This document shows, piece by piece, positions 1 to 11,100 of a stretch of 64,000 bases of DNA. Each line of letters opens with the position of its first letter. Within the stretch, counting starts at the first letter, position 1. The notes below the pieces were generated by a model. It was not told the DNA's origin, did not search any database, and worked only from the letters and a program-made list of their open reading frames with translations. The translations under genes and the position numbers were made by a program. Location: NCBI GenBank assembly GCA_043228905.1, contig JBHGNT010000010.1:4960001-5024000 (forward strand). Direction: 5' to 3'. Origin of the DNA: Azolla caroliniana (Eukaryota; Polypodiophyta).

Positions 1-328
1 TGACAAATCCCACCTCTAATAGAAATCTAGCCACTTCATGAAAAAACTCATCCCGACCTCCATAAGTCTGATATGCTTTTGCCGAGGGTGAGTATTCCCC
101 GAAATACGATTGGAGTGCTTCTGATGAAGGTTTTTTAACTGCCTCAAAGCCTCCTCTTGGCATTTGTAATGCATTTCGTATTTTCTTTGTGGTGATTTTG
201 GTGATGTCCATTTGTTGTACCAATTCTTCCGCCTGCGGATGAGGTTCCGCTTCTGCTACTTTGATGAAACCTTGTAGGTTTCTCTCATGAAGCCACAATC
301 GCAGTTCTTCAGATACAGGAATCGGCAT
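1..328 (-). CDS. partial open frame of unknown function, runs off the window
   Basis: An open frame on the minus strand begins at an ATG at 328-326 and is still open at base 1, giving about 109 codons with ordinary, non-repetitive composition. It starts with residues MPIPVSEELRLWLHERN and includes the stretch KITTKKIRNALQMPRGGF. The same frame is open without an ATG back to a stop at 514-512. A splice acceptor (ACAACAG) near 475 is therefore an alternative to an ATG start. A TATA-like CTATAAATAG lies on this strand at 649-640. I do not recognise the family. It could be the 5' coding part of a host gene whose promoter region received the neighbouring gypsy element, or an unrelated terminal module of that element. 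Confidence 0.35.
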   Translation of the reverse strand, partial: MPIPVSEELRLWLHERNLQGFIKVAEAEPHPQAEELVQQMDITKITTKKIRNALQMPRGGFEAVKKPSSEALQSYFGEYSPSAKAYQTYGGRDEFFHEVARFLLEVGFV

Positions 329-639
329 GACTTCTGTATTTCCTTGTTCTGAATCACTTGTCGATGACAGTTGCAGATCTGCACAGTTTCTGTAGCGATG
401 AAAATCAGAAAAGCAGAGTTTGGGCGAACTAGGGCACGAAGGAGGCTCAGACTGTTTCGATATCTGCACTCGTTTCTGTTGTTTTGACGACACAGATGAT
501 ATAGAAATATGCTATAAAGATATTAACTTATGCATGATGACTTAAAGAATAGTAATTGCTATTAATGTAGGAATTAATTAGTATTCACTCTACGTGTAGT
601 GGTTGTACTCCTTACTAATAATCATGCAATTCCTCTTTC

Positions 640-649
640 TATTTATAGT
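640..649 (-). promoter_or_regulatory. TATA-like box upstream of the partial open frame
   Basis: CTATAAATAG on the minus strand, about 320 bases upstream of the ATG at 328. It lies in the gap between the poly(T) tract at 717-737 and the open frame. No other core-promoter element is evident. Confidence 0.3.
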
Positions 650-735
650 CGATTCATACTGTTATGGCAAGATTGTATTTCTGCATTTGACAAGAACTAT
701 TGAGTGAGTTAGTTAGTTTTTTTTTTTTTTTTTTT

Positions 736-3700
736 TTACTCTTCCGTTTGAATAAACGGATTTACCGGCATATCTCCCAAATACGGTTTAAGCCGAAATC
801 CATTTACCCATTTCGGTAAAACCTCTCCGGTTAATGATCCCAGTTGGTACGTACCATTTTTACTATTAATTATCCATACTGGACCTGTCCATCTATACCG
901 GAGTTTCCCAGGCATAAGTCCCATTCTCGTCTGGAATACTAATACCGGTTTCCCAATTTCGAATTGCTCTTCCGATTTCCTTCGATGTCGATTTACGAAT
1001 GCCTTGATTTGTCTTTGCTTGTGTTCTAGTGCTGACATTGATTGAATCCGTTCTTCTTCTAATACTAATAAAGCCTCCTTGCGTATCTGCTCCGATTCTA
1101 TTTCATTTAACTTATTCGTTGCTTGGATACGAAGTGTCGGAATTTGAAATTCGATCGGCATAACGGCTTCGAGTCCGAATGCCATTCGGAAAGGTGTTGA
1201 TTTAATGGATGTTTTGTACGAAGTACGATATGCCCATAATGCACTATTTAACTTTTGATCCCAATCAGTACGATTTTCATTTACTATCTTCTTTAAAATT
1301 GTTTGAATTGTTTTATTTGTCGATTCTGCCAATCCATTAGCTTGGGGATAGTAAGGCGTACTTTTCTTATGAACTACGGCATAGTAATTGGTTAATTCGT
1401 TAATTAACTTGTTAATAAAATGAGTGCCTTGATCGCTTACCAATTCTATTGGGCAACCGAATCGACACCATATATTCTCATACAGGAATTTTGCTGTGGA
1501 TGCTGCTGTATTGTCCTTGAGAGCTTTTGCTTCAACCCATTTTGTGCAATAGTCAATCGCAATTATGATATATCGATTACCGGTTCTTGCAGCTGCTGGT
1601 TTGAATGGGCCAACAAAATCTAAGCCCCATTTCTGAAATGGCTCAAGAGGTAAAACCGGTTGAAAAGGCATTCGATCCTTTTCGGTTGGTTGCCCCATTC
1701 TTTGACACAAATCGCATTTCTTATAGTATTCGTTAGCATCTTTCATCACCGTTGGCCACCATAACCCGCTATTCCATATTTTTCTGGCTGTTGCTTCTCC
1801 TGCGTAATGACCGCCAGCAATTCCACAATGTGACTCTGTTAATATGGCTGATTTTTCAAATTTTCGTACTGCCCTTCGCCATATTCCATCCGCTCCTTTA
1901 TGATACAACATGTCATTAAATAAACAAAAATTCCGACTTCGTACTGCAATTCTTTTTCTTTCATCTGTCGACATGTGTTCGGCCGGAATTCCTGTTGATA
2001 GAAATATCGTCATTTCGGAAATCCATTCATCCTCTTTTTCCTCATTCACTTCATATGCTTTTACTGCCTCAACCCGAAATAATTGAGTATCTGGAAAATC
2101 ATCTTTAACCCCAACCGCTTCTTCTCCAGACTCAAGCCGACTGAGATAGTCAGCAATCGCGTGCTGTGCTCCTGGTCGATGTATAATGTCGAATTCAAAC
2201 TCTTGAAGCAATAACGTCCATCGGGCTAACTTGCCTGTCAATTCTTGTTTGGAAACTAGATACAGTAAAGCCGAATGATCCACATGAAATGTAAATTTCT
2301 TACCCAAAAGGTAATGTCGAAATTTGTTCACACTATATATCATTCCCAAAGCTTCTCTTTCGGTTGTTGAATAGTTTCTTTTGGCCGACGAAAGTTTCCT
2401 ATTGGCATAGTATACCGGCCTATACCAGTTTGGTTCGGATAATTGCATTAAAGCACTGCCTATGGCAATGTCCGACGCATCGACGAAAACATGAAATGGT
2501 TTGTTCCAGTCCGGTGGTTGAACTACCGGAACCTTCGTCAACATCTTCTTAAGACATTCGTACGCATCTTGTTCTATACATGTCCATATAAAAGGAACTT
2601 TGTGTACTGCTGTGTGTAACGGAATAGCAATGTCTGCTAGATATCTCATCATTCTACTGTGCCACCGAATTTGACCCAAAAATCTACTTAAAGCTTTAGC
2701 ATTTGTTGGTGGTGTTGCCTCAATAATTGCTTTAACTTTGTCTGGGTCCACTGCAATCCCTTCTTGACTGACAATATGCCCAAGTAATGTACCACTCATT
2801 ACTCCGAATGCGCATTTGGCTAGATTTAAACTAAGACGCCCTTTTCGACATTTTTCTAAACATAGTCGTAAATGCTCAAAATGATCAGCTTTCCGACTAT
2901 ATACCGCAAAATCATCTAAAAACACCTGCATGAAAGCTGGAATATATTCCCCGAATATTTCCTGTATTACCCGCTGAAATGTAGCTGGAGCTGTTTTTAA
3001 ACCGAACATCATGACTACTGCCACAAAGACACCCCATTCTGTGACGAAAGCTGTCTTTTCCTGATCTTCGGGATTCATCCGTACTTGGTTGTACCCACTG
3101 AACCCATCCAAGAAACTATAAATTTCATGCCCCGCTACTGCATCTAATATCCCATCTGTGAATGGCAACGAAAACGCATCCGTAATTGTCGCTGCATTCA
3201 ATTTTCTGTAATCCACACATACGCGAATTTTCCCATTCTTTTTCGGGACTACTACTATCGGACTCAGCCATGTTGATTTTTTGACGGGTCGAATAAATCC
3301 TACTTTTAAGAGTTTATCGATTTCTTCTTTTACTTTGATAGCATAATTCGGATTCAACCTGTACTTGCGTTGTTGTACTGGCTTTGCATCTTTATGCAAA
3401 TTGATTTGATGTTGACAAAAAGCGGGATCCAGACCTTTCATATCGTCAAACGACCATGCAAAAACATCTTTATATTGTAATAATAATGTTGTTAATGTCC
3501 GTTTGTCATTTACCGTCAAATCTCTAGCAATCAAGACTGTTTTTCTTTCAGCATCCTCTACTCCTGCCAAATCGATCTCCTCTAATGCTGAGGCTTGCAC
3601 TCTCTGAGATACCTTCATTTCCTTATCTGTAGCTTCTTGTTGCATTCGTATTTCTTTCATTGTTTGCTCATCGATTGACACTTCTTCGTGTGAGTCTACA

Positions 3701-4245
3701 TATGGTGTTAATGCTTGCAAAATATCTACCTCAAATAGAGGGATGATTTTTTGATTATCATCAAAATACTGACTTTCTTCTTCCTCGTCCAATCCTTCCA
3801 TCATATTAACTGCTTCTGCATGTACAGGTAAACTCTGTTTGCTTGTTGTCACTTTGTTGTGCGTCGGAATCCTGACCTTATTTTTTCCTTTCCTAAATGT
3901 TAGCACATTTTGTTTCCAATTTTGTTTAATATTAGCTGTCTTTAACCATGGTCTCCCTAATAACAAGGGGTATGCTCCCTGTGTTTCTAACTGCAAAATT
4001 ACTGCCGAAATCTGAAAACTGTGCCCCCCGATTATTACATCCAGTTCTCGAAGCAAACCAATCGGTCGTACCGTACTTGTATCTGCCATTCGTAACCAAA
4101 ACGGACATGCTTCCCATTCCGTGATTCCCAGTTTTTCACATGTAGTTTTGTTAATCACATTAACACCCGAGCCTCCATCTATAATCACATTTCCGATTTC
4201 TTGCCCGTAAAGTATTACCTTAATCGACGGATTCTGTTCATCCAT
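736..4245 (-). CDS. gypsy Pol polyprotein (protease, RT, RNase H, integrase), intact
   Basis: This 1169-codon frame has no internal stops. It starts with a retropepsin-like domain whose active-site motif is DGGSGVNVI (about residues 23-31). The reverse transcriptase follows at roughly 265-520 with the catalytic FLDD box near residue 443. Then come an RNase H domain (FVDAS start near 590), an HHCC zinc finger (about 815-850) and an integrase core. The core has its DDE residues in GLDFVGPF (about 877), SDQGTHF (about 938) and GLAESTNK (about 973). The C-terminus carries a GPY/F-like module. The frame is the same as gag and is separated from it by a single TAG plus seven sense codons, so a Gag-Pol fusion could arise by stop-codon readthrough. 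Confidence 0.9.
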   Translation of the reverse strand: MDEQNPSIKVILYGQEIGNVIIDGGSGVNVINKTTCEKLGITEWEACPFWLRMADTSTVRPIGLLRELDVIIGGHSFQISAVILQLETQGAYPLLLGRPWLKTANIKQNWKQNVLTFRKGKNKVRIPTHNKVTTSKQSLPVHAEAVNMMEGLDEEEESQYFDDNQKIIPLFEVDILQALTPYVDSHEEVSIDEQTMKEIRMQQEATDKEMKVSQRVQASALEEIDLAGVEDAERKTVLIARDLTVNDKRTLTTLLLQYKDVFAWSFDDMKGLDPAFCQHQINLHKDAKPVQQRKYRLNPNYAIKVKEEIDKLLKVGFIRPVKKSTWLSPIVVVPKKNGKIRVCVDYRKLNAATITDAFSLPFTDGILDAVAGHEIYSFLDGFSGYNQVRMNPEDQEKTAFVTEWGVFVAVVMMFGLKTAPATFQRVIQEIFGEYIPAFMQVFLDDFAVYSRKADHFEHLRLCLEKCRKGRLSLNLAKCAFGVMSGTLLGHIVSQEGIAVDPDKVKAIIEATPPTNAKALSRFLGQIRWHSRMMRYLADIAIPLHTAVHKVPFIWTCIEQDAYECLKKMLTKVPVVQPPDWNKPFHVFVDASDIAIGSALMQLSEPNWYRPVYYANRKLSSAKRNYSTTEREALGMIYSVNKFRHYLLGKKFTFHVDHSALLYLVSKQELTGKLARWTLLLQEFEFDIIHRPGAQHAIADYLSRLESGEEAVGVKDDFPDTQLFRVEAVKAYEVNEEKEDEWISEMTIFLSTGIPAEHMSTDERKRIAVRSRNFCLFNDMLYHKGADGIWRRAVRKFEKSAILTESHCGIAGGHYAGEATARKIWNSGLWWPTVMKDANEYYKKCDLCQRMGQPTEKDRMPFQPVLPLEPFQKWGLDFVGPFKPAAARTGNRYIIIAIDYCTKWVEAKALKDNTAASTAKFLYENIWCRFGCPIELVSDQGTHFINKLINELTNYYAVVHKKSTPYYPQANGLAESTNKTIQTILKKIVNENRTDWDQKLNSALWAYRTSYKTSIKSTPFRMAFGLEAVMPIEFQIPTLRIQATNKLNEIESEQIRKEALLVLEEERIQSMSALEHKQRQIKAFVNRHRRKSEEQFEIGKPVLVFQTRMGLMPGKLRYRWTGPVWIINSKNGTYQLGSLTGEVLPKWVNGFRLKPYLGDMPVNPFIQTEE

Positions 4246-4266
4246 GATCGAAGGGTTATTACTTGG

Positions 4267-6228
4267 CTAATTGTAGTGTACTGCTATTTGTTCGGAACCT
4301 TTATATGCAATTAATGCTGCCACTTTTTCTGTAAACCTTGGTACTAACTTAAGTAAGCCCGTAAGTGGCAATGACACTTGGCAATCAGCCAACAGTTTCC
4401 AAGTTTCTTCCTGTTCCTTATTCCCCAATGACTGTTGTACAGCGATGTCCTGGTCAATGTTATTGTCTTGTAACATTCGATTCACATTACTTTGATTTGC
4501 TTCATCCACCCATTCTTTTGCCGCCTTCCGAACTTCTTCCTGAATTTCCCACTCTGATTGTTTGCTTTTGCTGCGTGTCGTTACTTGCTGAACTTCCGGT
4601 ATTACCATATTAACTGCTGGACCCTTTCCTTTAACCGGACATTGATTAGCATAATGGCCTAGTTGTCGACAAATGTAACAAGTGGGCACAAATGTTGCAC
4701 TAGTCTCTCCATGTGCAAATTGCCCGTTATTAAATTGCTGCTCTTCATTACCATTCGGGTTTTGTTGGTATTGACGTGTAGCTTTTGGTTTGTTAAATCT
4801 CTTGTTTTTATACCGATTCTGCCTAAATTGTTCAGTATTATCATTTGGTTGTGCTATATTGTGTGGTGTCCCGAACTCCTGATTTGGCTGAAAATTATTC
4901 TGTTGAAACATTTGATTATTTTGTGGAACAGTTTGAGTATTATGTTGAAAAGTCATATTACCCGGTTGAAATGCCGGATTTGGTTGAAATGTAGAATTCG
5001 GTTGCACATTCGGACAGTTCTGTTGAAACCCTTGAAATGGTGGGTTACCTTGTTGGAAACTTTGATTATTTTGTTGAAAATATTGATTCGGATTCTGTAC
5101 GAATGGTGGGTTGGATTGAGCAAAACCTGGTTGATATGCTTGAGTCACTTGAGTGGGTTGCATATTTTGTTGTGAAAAGATCTGATTTGGCTGTATAACC
5201 GGATTCTGTTGTACATTTTGCTGATTTTGTGAAAAATTATTATTTTGATAACCATTGAACAGATTAGTGTTATTTTGGTAACCATTGTCAGCAAAAATTT
5301 GTCGTACTAACGCCATAGTCTTATTAAGCAGATTATATTCACATTGTTCTACGGAATGTAATTTTGAATGACATATTGTACAATGTGTTCTTAACGTATA
5401 GTCAATTGCTGAATGCCCCGTATTTAAACAAGTGGTGCATTGAACTGCTTGTCGAAATTGTAACTCCTCCATTGTTGGTAATGTACGGTGTAATGCCGAC
5501 ATGTCCATACTCTGAACATTGACCGGTGGTCGACCCATTTCTATTGCTTTATCAATGACTTGTTCGATAGTCTGATTTCGAAAATCGAACACTTTCAATG
5601 TCGTCCTTAATGGTTCTTTTACAGCTTCTAGAAAGACTTCTTTTAATTCCTTATCCGGAATCGGCCTCGAAACCTGAAGCTGTAAGTTCTGAAATCGTAT
5701 CACAAACTGAGATACTGTTTCATTTTTTTCTTGATATAACGCATAAAATTGCGCAATCAAATCCTTCTGCGGAATTTGTTGATGAAATAATTGTAAAAAT
5801 TTACTAGTTAATACTTCAAAGGATGGAAATCCTTGAAGACCGTTCTGCGCAAACCAATTAGCGGAATATCCGTCTAATGATAAGACGAACTCAGCGATTT
5901 TTGACTTATCTTCGACATCTGCCGACAATCGCTGAGCTCCATGGTTAATCTCCCATGTCGTTAAGAAATCCCTAACATGTGCTTCCGCATCTGTTCCTTC
6001 CCGGAACTTAGAATAAGTATAAGGCATATCGTCCCAAATGTCGTAAAACGATACCTCTTCCGTCTGTTTTTCGTCTGAAGGTAATTGATCGGATAAGTCA
6101 GGAAGTTTCGACCACTTTGTGCTTGATTCCGGCTGTTCTTACGCAATGAACGCTTGCTGCACTACCTTCGTAACTGACCTTGTACGAGGCCGCTTACAAC
6201 TGACCGGTGCCTCCTCTTCATACGACAT
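4267..6228 (-). pseudogene. gypsy Gag with one premature stop
   Basis: From the ATG at 6228 the frame codes 29 residues (starting MSYEEEAPVSCKRPRTR), meets TAA at 6141-6139, then continues open to TAG at 4269-4267. The downstream part alone has an ATG at 6027 and gives 586 residues. It contains a retrotransposon gag capsid region (DFLTTWEIN, YSANWF), unusual CxxC pairs near 5350-5440, and a long Asn/Gln/Phe-rich middle. A CCHC zinc knuckle near 4685-4640 reads CYICRQLGHYANQCP. The protein would form the virus-like particle and bind element RNA. The early TAA may be a disabling mutation. Alternatively translation starts downstream, or a GT at that site is spliced. Confidence 0.75.
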
Positions 6229-6259
6229 CCATTCGAATTGTTCTCTGCTGAATCGCAGA

Positions 6260-6276
6260 TGTAACCGGGCGTGCCA
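6260..6276 (-). other. primer-binding-site-like sequence of the gypsy element
   Basis: Minus-strand TGGCACGCCCGGTTACA lies 12 bases inside the candidate LTR edge. The leading TGG would pair with the CCA end of a tRNA. I cannot name the tRNA. The position fits a primer-binding site, but the assignment is by position and the TGG only. Confidence 0.4.
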
Positions 6277-6287
6277 AAATTCTTCTG

Positions 6288-7038
6288 TGTTAATCGGCTA
6301 AGTACTAACTACTACCGATACAGAAGAGTGAACGTCGCTACTCAACGTTCTAACAAGGAATTGTGTTTTACGAACGGAATTATACTATATTAATCGGTAA
6401 TTACCGTGATCGTTACTTAGTTATAAATTAGGAAGCTTGCACTTAAGATCATAGACAATAAAAGAAACACAGAATTCGTACAAGATATCCCTAACTTAAA
6501 CTTATATTACTAAATAGAACGACCTTTCTTACAATGCCTTCGGTTCCCTTTTATAGGTATACCGAAGGTCTTTTCTCATCAAGAACTATTCCTACTTACT
6601 ATCAAGATTTACAAAATTATCTAACTAACTTAGTTCTCTTCGTTTACTGCTGAGTCATTGATCCGAATAGTCGATCCGAACCGACTCTGTTTTCGACGCT
6701 TTCCCACTTGTTCGGTAAAACTGACTGTCCGGGTCCGGGTAACAGCGGAGCAGAGTCAGCCTCCCGAAACCTGCACGTAACGATTATGGAGATGACAAAG
6801 GAGAGGAGAATCGCTCGGTTCCAGTCCGGCGGCACTTCGTCCTCCACTAACGCGATATATTTTTCAATACCTCTCCCTCTCTTTTATAGCCCAAGGAGGG
6901 AGGCCGGTACCACCCGTTACATCATGTTTATTCCCTGTCCTTTTGGACAGGAATGCGCCTCGATTTTCTCCCTATTGAATGCGTGCTACCTAGGATTTCA
7001 CCTCAGCTGACCTGAACCTATCTATGTACTATACAACA
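6288..7038 (-). repeat. candidate 5' LTR of the gypsy element (about 751 bp)
   Basis: On the minus strand this segment starts TGTTGTAT and ends GATTAACA, so it has the TG...CA ends and a 4-base TGTT/AACA inverted terminal repeat expected of an LTR. It contains two TATA-like boxes on the same strand (CTATAAAA at 6556-6549 and CTATAAAAG at 6889-6881). There is no second copy in the window to confirm the outer edge, so the boundary at 7038 is provisional. Confidence 0.5.
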
Positions 7039-7117
7039 AAACTTGTGCCCACGTGTAAGGGCCGGTTTATGCACGTTATACGCGGTTTCCGCCTAGGGAC
7101 GGTTTTCTCCACGACAA

Positions 7118-7327
7118 CGCCTTTATGAGGAGGAGAGGTGCATGGGCACGCCCGAAACACTCCCTCATCACAAGACGACCGAACATACAAGGAAGACACT
7201 AACACACGCACAAATGCTCGTACGCCTTTATGAGGAGGAGAGGTGCATGGGCACGCCTGAAACACTCCCTCATCACAAGACGGCCGAACGTACAAGGAAG
7301 ACACAAAGAAAGAAATAAATACGTGTT
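7118..7327. repeat. 105-bp minisatellite, two units
   Basis: Two direct units of about 105 bp, each containing the plus-strand sequence CGCCTTTATGAGGAGGAG (starting at 7118 and 7223) followed by GTGCATGGGCACGCC. The same unit occurs about seven times in the opposite orientation at 35393-36149. Confidence 0.85.
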
Positions 7328-7840
7328 GGATTCCAACACAAGGGGACCCTTTATAAAATAGGGTTTGATTACAATGACAACTTCTAGTTAACCACAAGCT
7401 CAATCAAAACATAAATACTAAATGCCCTTAGAGACAAGAGCAAATCCAAACACGGCGAAGATGAACACACAAGCACCACCAAAATGCCAACCCCAACGAA
7501 CTACGACCACCCGAACGGCGAGCACACGGGCTCGCAACGACGAACGGGGCGAAGCAACGTCGAACCAATGAAGGTTGGGCTCACGAGGACTTCGAGTGCT
7601 GACGCGAAGAAGATGAGCACGTGGTGATGAGGGAATGAAGGGGTATGAGATGAAGAGAAGTGGTAAAGAAGAAGATGAAGAGCTCCGGAGGAAAAATAGT
7701 GATAGTCTCCTCCTCCCAAAAGGTCCTCCCAAATGAGCAGGCCTCGACCTCTGTTTATAGGAAAAAAAAGAAGGGCGGTCACCAATTTTGTCTTCAATGC
7801 AAAAGGAAGAAAATTTCATAAATCACGCTACATTGTAAGA

Positions 7841-7900
7841 CCATATTTGAACCATGCACCTCTAGCTAGAAGTCAATGTGACTATCTACTAGCCCATTAA
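7841..7900 (-). repeat. tRNA-like SINE head in LINE copy 1 tail
   Basis: On the minus strand, a box A-like GGGCTAGTAGATA is followed about 30 bases later by a box B-like GGTTCAAAT. This spacing is that of an RNA polymerase III internal promoter in a tRNA-derived SINE. The matching copy lies at 34742-34801. Confidence 0.5.
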
Positions 7901-8144
7901 CTCTCTCTTATTTTTATATATAATTCTATCTCTACAAATTCAGAGCCTATCTCCCCTCTACCTTTTATCTCTCCTCTCTCTTACTTTTTACACGAGCTTC
8001 TATACATCCTTTCCACCCTTTATTTTCCCTTTTCTTTTGCTTATGTACAATTAATCGCCTTTGTGTGCATACACATTGCACATGCACATTTTGACCCCCC
8101 CCTTTCGCCGGTTTTTCCCACTCTCGAGCACGCCACATCACGAC

Positions 8145-11100
8145 ACCGTCTCCAACATTCTTTACTTTTTCCTGGACCTTCCGACATGTATCCCCATGAT
8201 AGCCCCTTACTTGATCCAATTAGTAGATCAGATTCATCCCTAATACATGGGTTCCAAAGGATCCGTTGACTGAGCCAGGCAGGTTCGGAATTGGGTTGAT
8301 CGCACTTGAGTCCTCGTCTAATGTCACACCACGCCTTCCACATGGATGCACTAAATCTATCCTCCAGTTGGCAGGAGAAACTAGGTTTGAGATCCATGTT
8401 TAGAATCCATCCAGTTTGGGGGGCCCAATTGGTACCTTTTCGTGGCCTAAAGTAAGTAACCCGTAACCGCAATAACATTTTCCAGCAGTCATTCCCCGGA
8501 TGGAGTCCTCGCACCACAAATTTGGTTAGTAGGGCTTTTGATTGTGAGAGAGGATCAATAAGACCCAATCCTCCTCTTGACTTAGGTGATGTGAGTATAG
8601 GCCATGCCACCTTGGCCCAAGTTGCATGATCTTCCTTACTAGACCAAATGTAGTTGTGTACCAGTTGTTGAATCTGGTGTATACTTTCCTTAGAGATTGT
8701 CCATCATGATAGGTTGTACCATCTTGTCGCGAGTAATACCTGGTTTGCCACTATGATGTGCCCCGCTAGCGAGAGTTTTTTTGAACTCCAATGTATTAAC
8801 TTTTGTCGTATGGAGTGAATAATTGGTGTAATCATAGTCTTCGGAGGTATGCTGAAACCAATTTGGAAACCCAAATATTTGGTGCTCTCACCTTGATTGA
8901 TGCACTTGAAAGCGGGATCCAGGTGCCACGCAGGATGTGCATCATGAGAGAGCCACATTGCACAAGATTTGTGCCAATTGATGATGGCATTGGATCGCTT
9001 GCAAAATATGTCTAGACCACTTTCTAGCTTTTGTAAATTTTCCAAGTCGCCTTGCAAGTAGACCGCGGTGTCATCTAAAAATTCTATATCTAGGAGGCTT
9101 TGGTGAGAATGCAGCACATGACGACTACATAGGCTTAGATGTCGTGAGTTGAGAAAGTTAGAGAGTGCTTACGCGTATAATAGAAATAAGGATGGAGCCA
9201 ATGGGCAGCCCTGTCGTACAGACCGCGATATTCAGAAGAAAGGGCCCCTTTCACCTGCTAGTGAAACATAGCTGATGGCGTTCGTATAAAGTCCTGCAAT
9301 GCCTTTGATCCATGATTCATGAAAGCCGAGTTTCCCCATCACAGTTTCTAGAAATTTCCAGCATACCTTGTCATATGCTTTCTCAAAACCTAGGAGCACC
9401 ACAACTACCTTGTTGTTGGTACGCTTAGCAAGGGTTACTACTTCCCAAAATGAGAATAGATTGTCTAGGATGCTCCAATTTCTAACAAAACCTGTTTGGG
9501 ACAGATGAATGAGCTAAGGGAGAAGTGGTGCTAAGCGGCGTGCCACGATTTTTGCGAGCAACTTATAGACAGTATTGAGGAGAGTTATGGGCCGCCACTT
9601 ACTAATCTCATTGGCACTTCCACCACTTTTAGGAATGAGATGTATCATCCCCTGTCCAAATTCCTCTGGCATGTTTTCAGTGGTGATGATCTCCTCATAT
9701 GCCTGGAGAAGATATTCTTTAATAGTGTCCCAAAGGCACGTGAAAAAGTGAGGGGTGAGGCCGTCGATTCCGGGGCAGCTATCTGCATCCAAATACGAGA
9801 GGGCCTCCCATATCTCGATGATTGATAGAGGACGCACGAGCCATGTATTCATTTCCGTCATGACTTTCTCAGGTATGCTCTGGAGGATAATATCTTCTCT
9901 TATGTCTTCCCATGTGGCCTTATTATCTTCAGTAAGTAGTCACTTAAAGTAACTTGTGGCAATATTCCTCATTTCGTCACCATCCTCCATGGTTGGCATC
10001 ATTGTTCTAGCGTGTCTTGGTCCCTTGGATCAGAAGAATTCCTTCGTGGTTTTGTCCCCTACTCGAATATATTGAGCCATGCTTCCATGAAACTCCATGT
10101 CATAGATTGCCTTTTCTGCCATGATGAGTTTATGTTTGGCCATGGCAACTTGTCCCACGAGCTAACTACATGTTGGGTATCGTTGTTGAAGTCGTTGTAC
10201 GGCTATTAATCCCCGTTTTGTCCTTTGTCGCTTTTCCTGAGCATCCTTACTTCTAGTCTTGACAATCTCATGTAGTAGAGTTGAAGATCTTGATAATTTA
10301 GCTAGAAGTTTGTCAGATGCTAATGAGGCATTGACGGTAGTCACCATTGGATGGCGAGTTGTTCCTTCACCTCTATAACAGTGTAGATAGTGTGTGGGAT
10401 TCGAGGTTGGAATGAGCCCCACTTTCGGTGCAAGTGAAAGTGATTGATTGCCGAGTAATGGTCGGAGAAAGTTGTGCCTGGAGTTATGCGACACCACCCT
10501 CCCTTTGCTTCTAGGGCCTCGCCTACATAAAGACGATTGATGCAAGATAGAGTGGGTCCACTATTTCACCCATTTGATCAAGAGAATAAGAGAGAGTCCC
10601 TTTTTCCTTGGAAGTTGTCGGAATGCCATATATCTCGCAAGTTAAGGTGTACACATAACTTCTCCCATTGTTTACGTTCCCTTCCTTGTAGGACTCTGGG
10701 ATTGTTTTTAGAGCTATCATGGATGGATTCGATCATATTAAAATCCCCTCCATTGCACCACTCCTCTGTACCTGCTACTTGTTGGTGAATGTGCTCCCAG
10801 AATGTTGCCCGTTTTGTGCTGTTGTTTGGAGCATAGACATTCATGAAATTCCAACGTTGCCCTTGGATGGCCAACGTGCAAAAATGTGCCCTTCCAGGTA
10901 TCAATGATTCCTGGTGTATTAAATCTTGGGCTAGATGTTCCCGAATCAAAGTGCAAATACCACCATGATTTCCATCCACCCCTATTGCTGGCTCCCAAAT
11001 TGTTCGCCATGATCCTGGTAAAAGATCTTCGACTTCCTTTGAACGAGTACTATCAAGGTGGTGTTCCTGCAACATGATGATGTCAGCAGCACCCCCCTAA

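Larger units (their letters stand above)
736..7038 (-). mobile_element. Ty3/gypsy LTR retrotransposon, lacking a 3' LTR
   Basis: Read on the minus strand the order is: candidate 5' LTR (7038-6288), primer-site-like sequence (6276-6260), gag (6228-4267), pol (4245-736). The domain order protease, reverse transcriptase, RNase H, integrase is that of Ty3/gypsy (Metaviridae-type) elements. The pol frame ends in TAA and is followed at once by about 20 A (poly(T) at 717-737 on the plus strand). Sequence beyond it (1-716) does not resemble the 5' LTR by eye. The intact 1169-codon pol implies a fairly young insertion. The missing 3' LTR and the A tract suggest deletion, or an abnormal copy made from a prematurely polyadenylated transcript. 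Confidence 0.85.
7113..8144 (-). mobile_element. non-LINE tail module fused to LINE copy 1
   Basis: This minus-strand segment matches the plus-strand segment 34499-35530 along its length but has no counterpart in LINE copy 3, which continues with normal LINE sequence at the same point. It is a mosaic. A purine-rich stretch (about 8140-7910) comes first, then a tRNA-like SINE head (7900-7841). A 0.5-kb promoter-like part follows, with TATAAACAGAGG near 7758-7747. Two 105-bp minisatellite units (7327-7118) end it. Open frames across it on both strands show no recognisable domain. Its presence at two distant sites with the same LINE joint means the fusion happened once and then spread. Confidence 0.65.

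Noticed and set aside
4663-5175. 170-codon plus-strand frame
   Set aside because: It is antisense to the Asn/Gln-rich part of gypsy gag, and its Leu/Ile/Trp-rich composition is the complement of that repeat.
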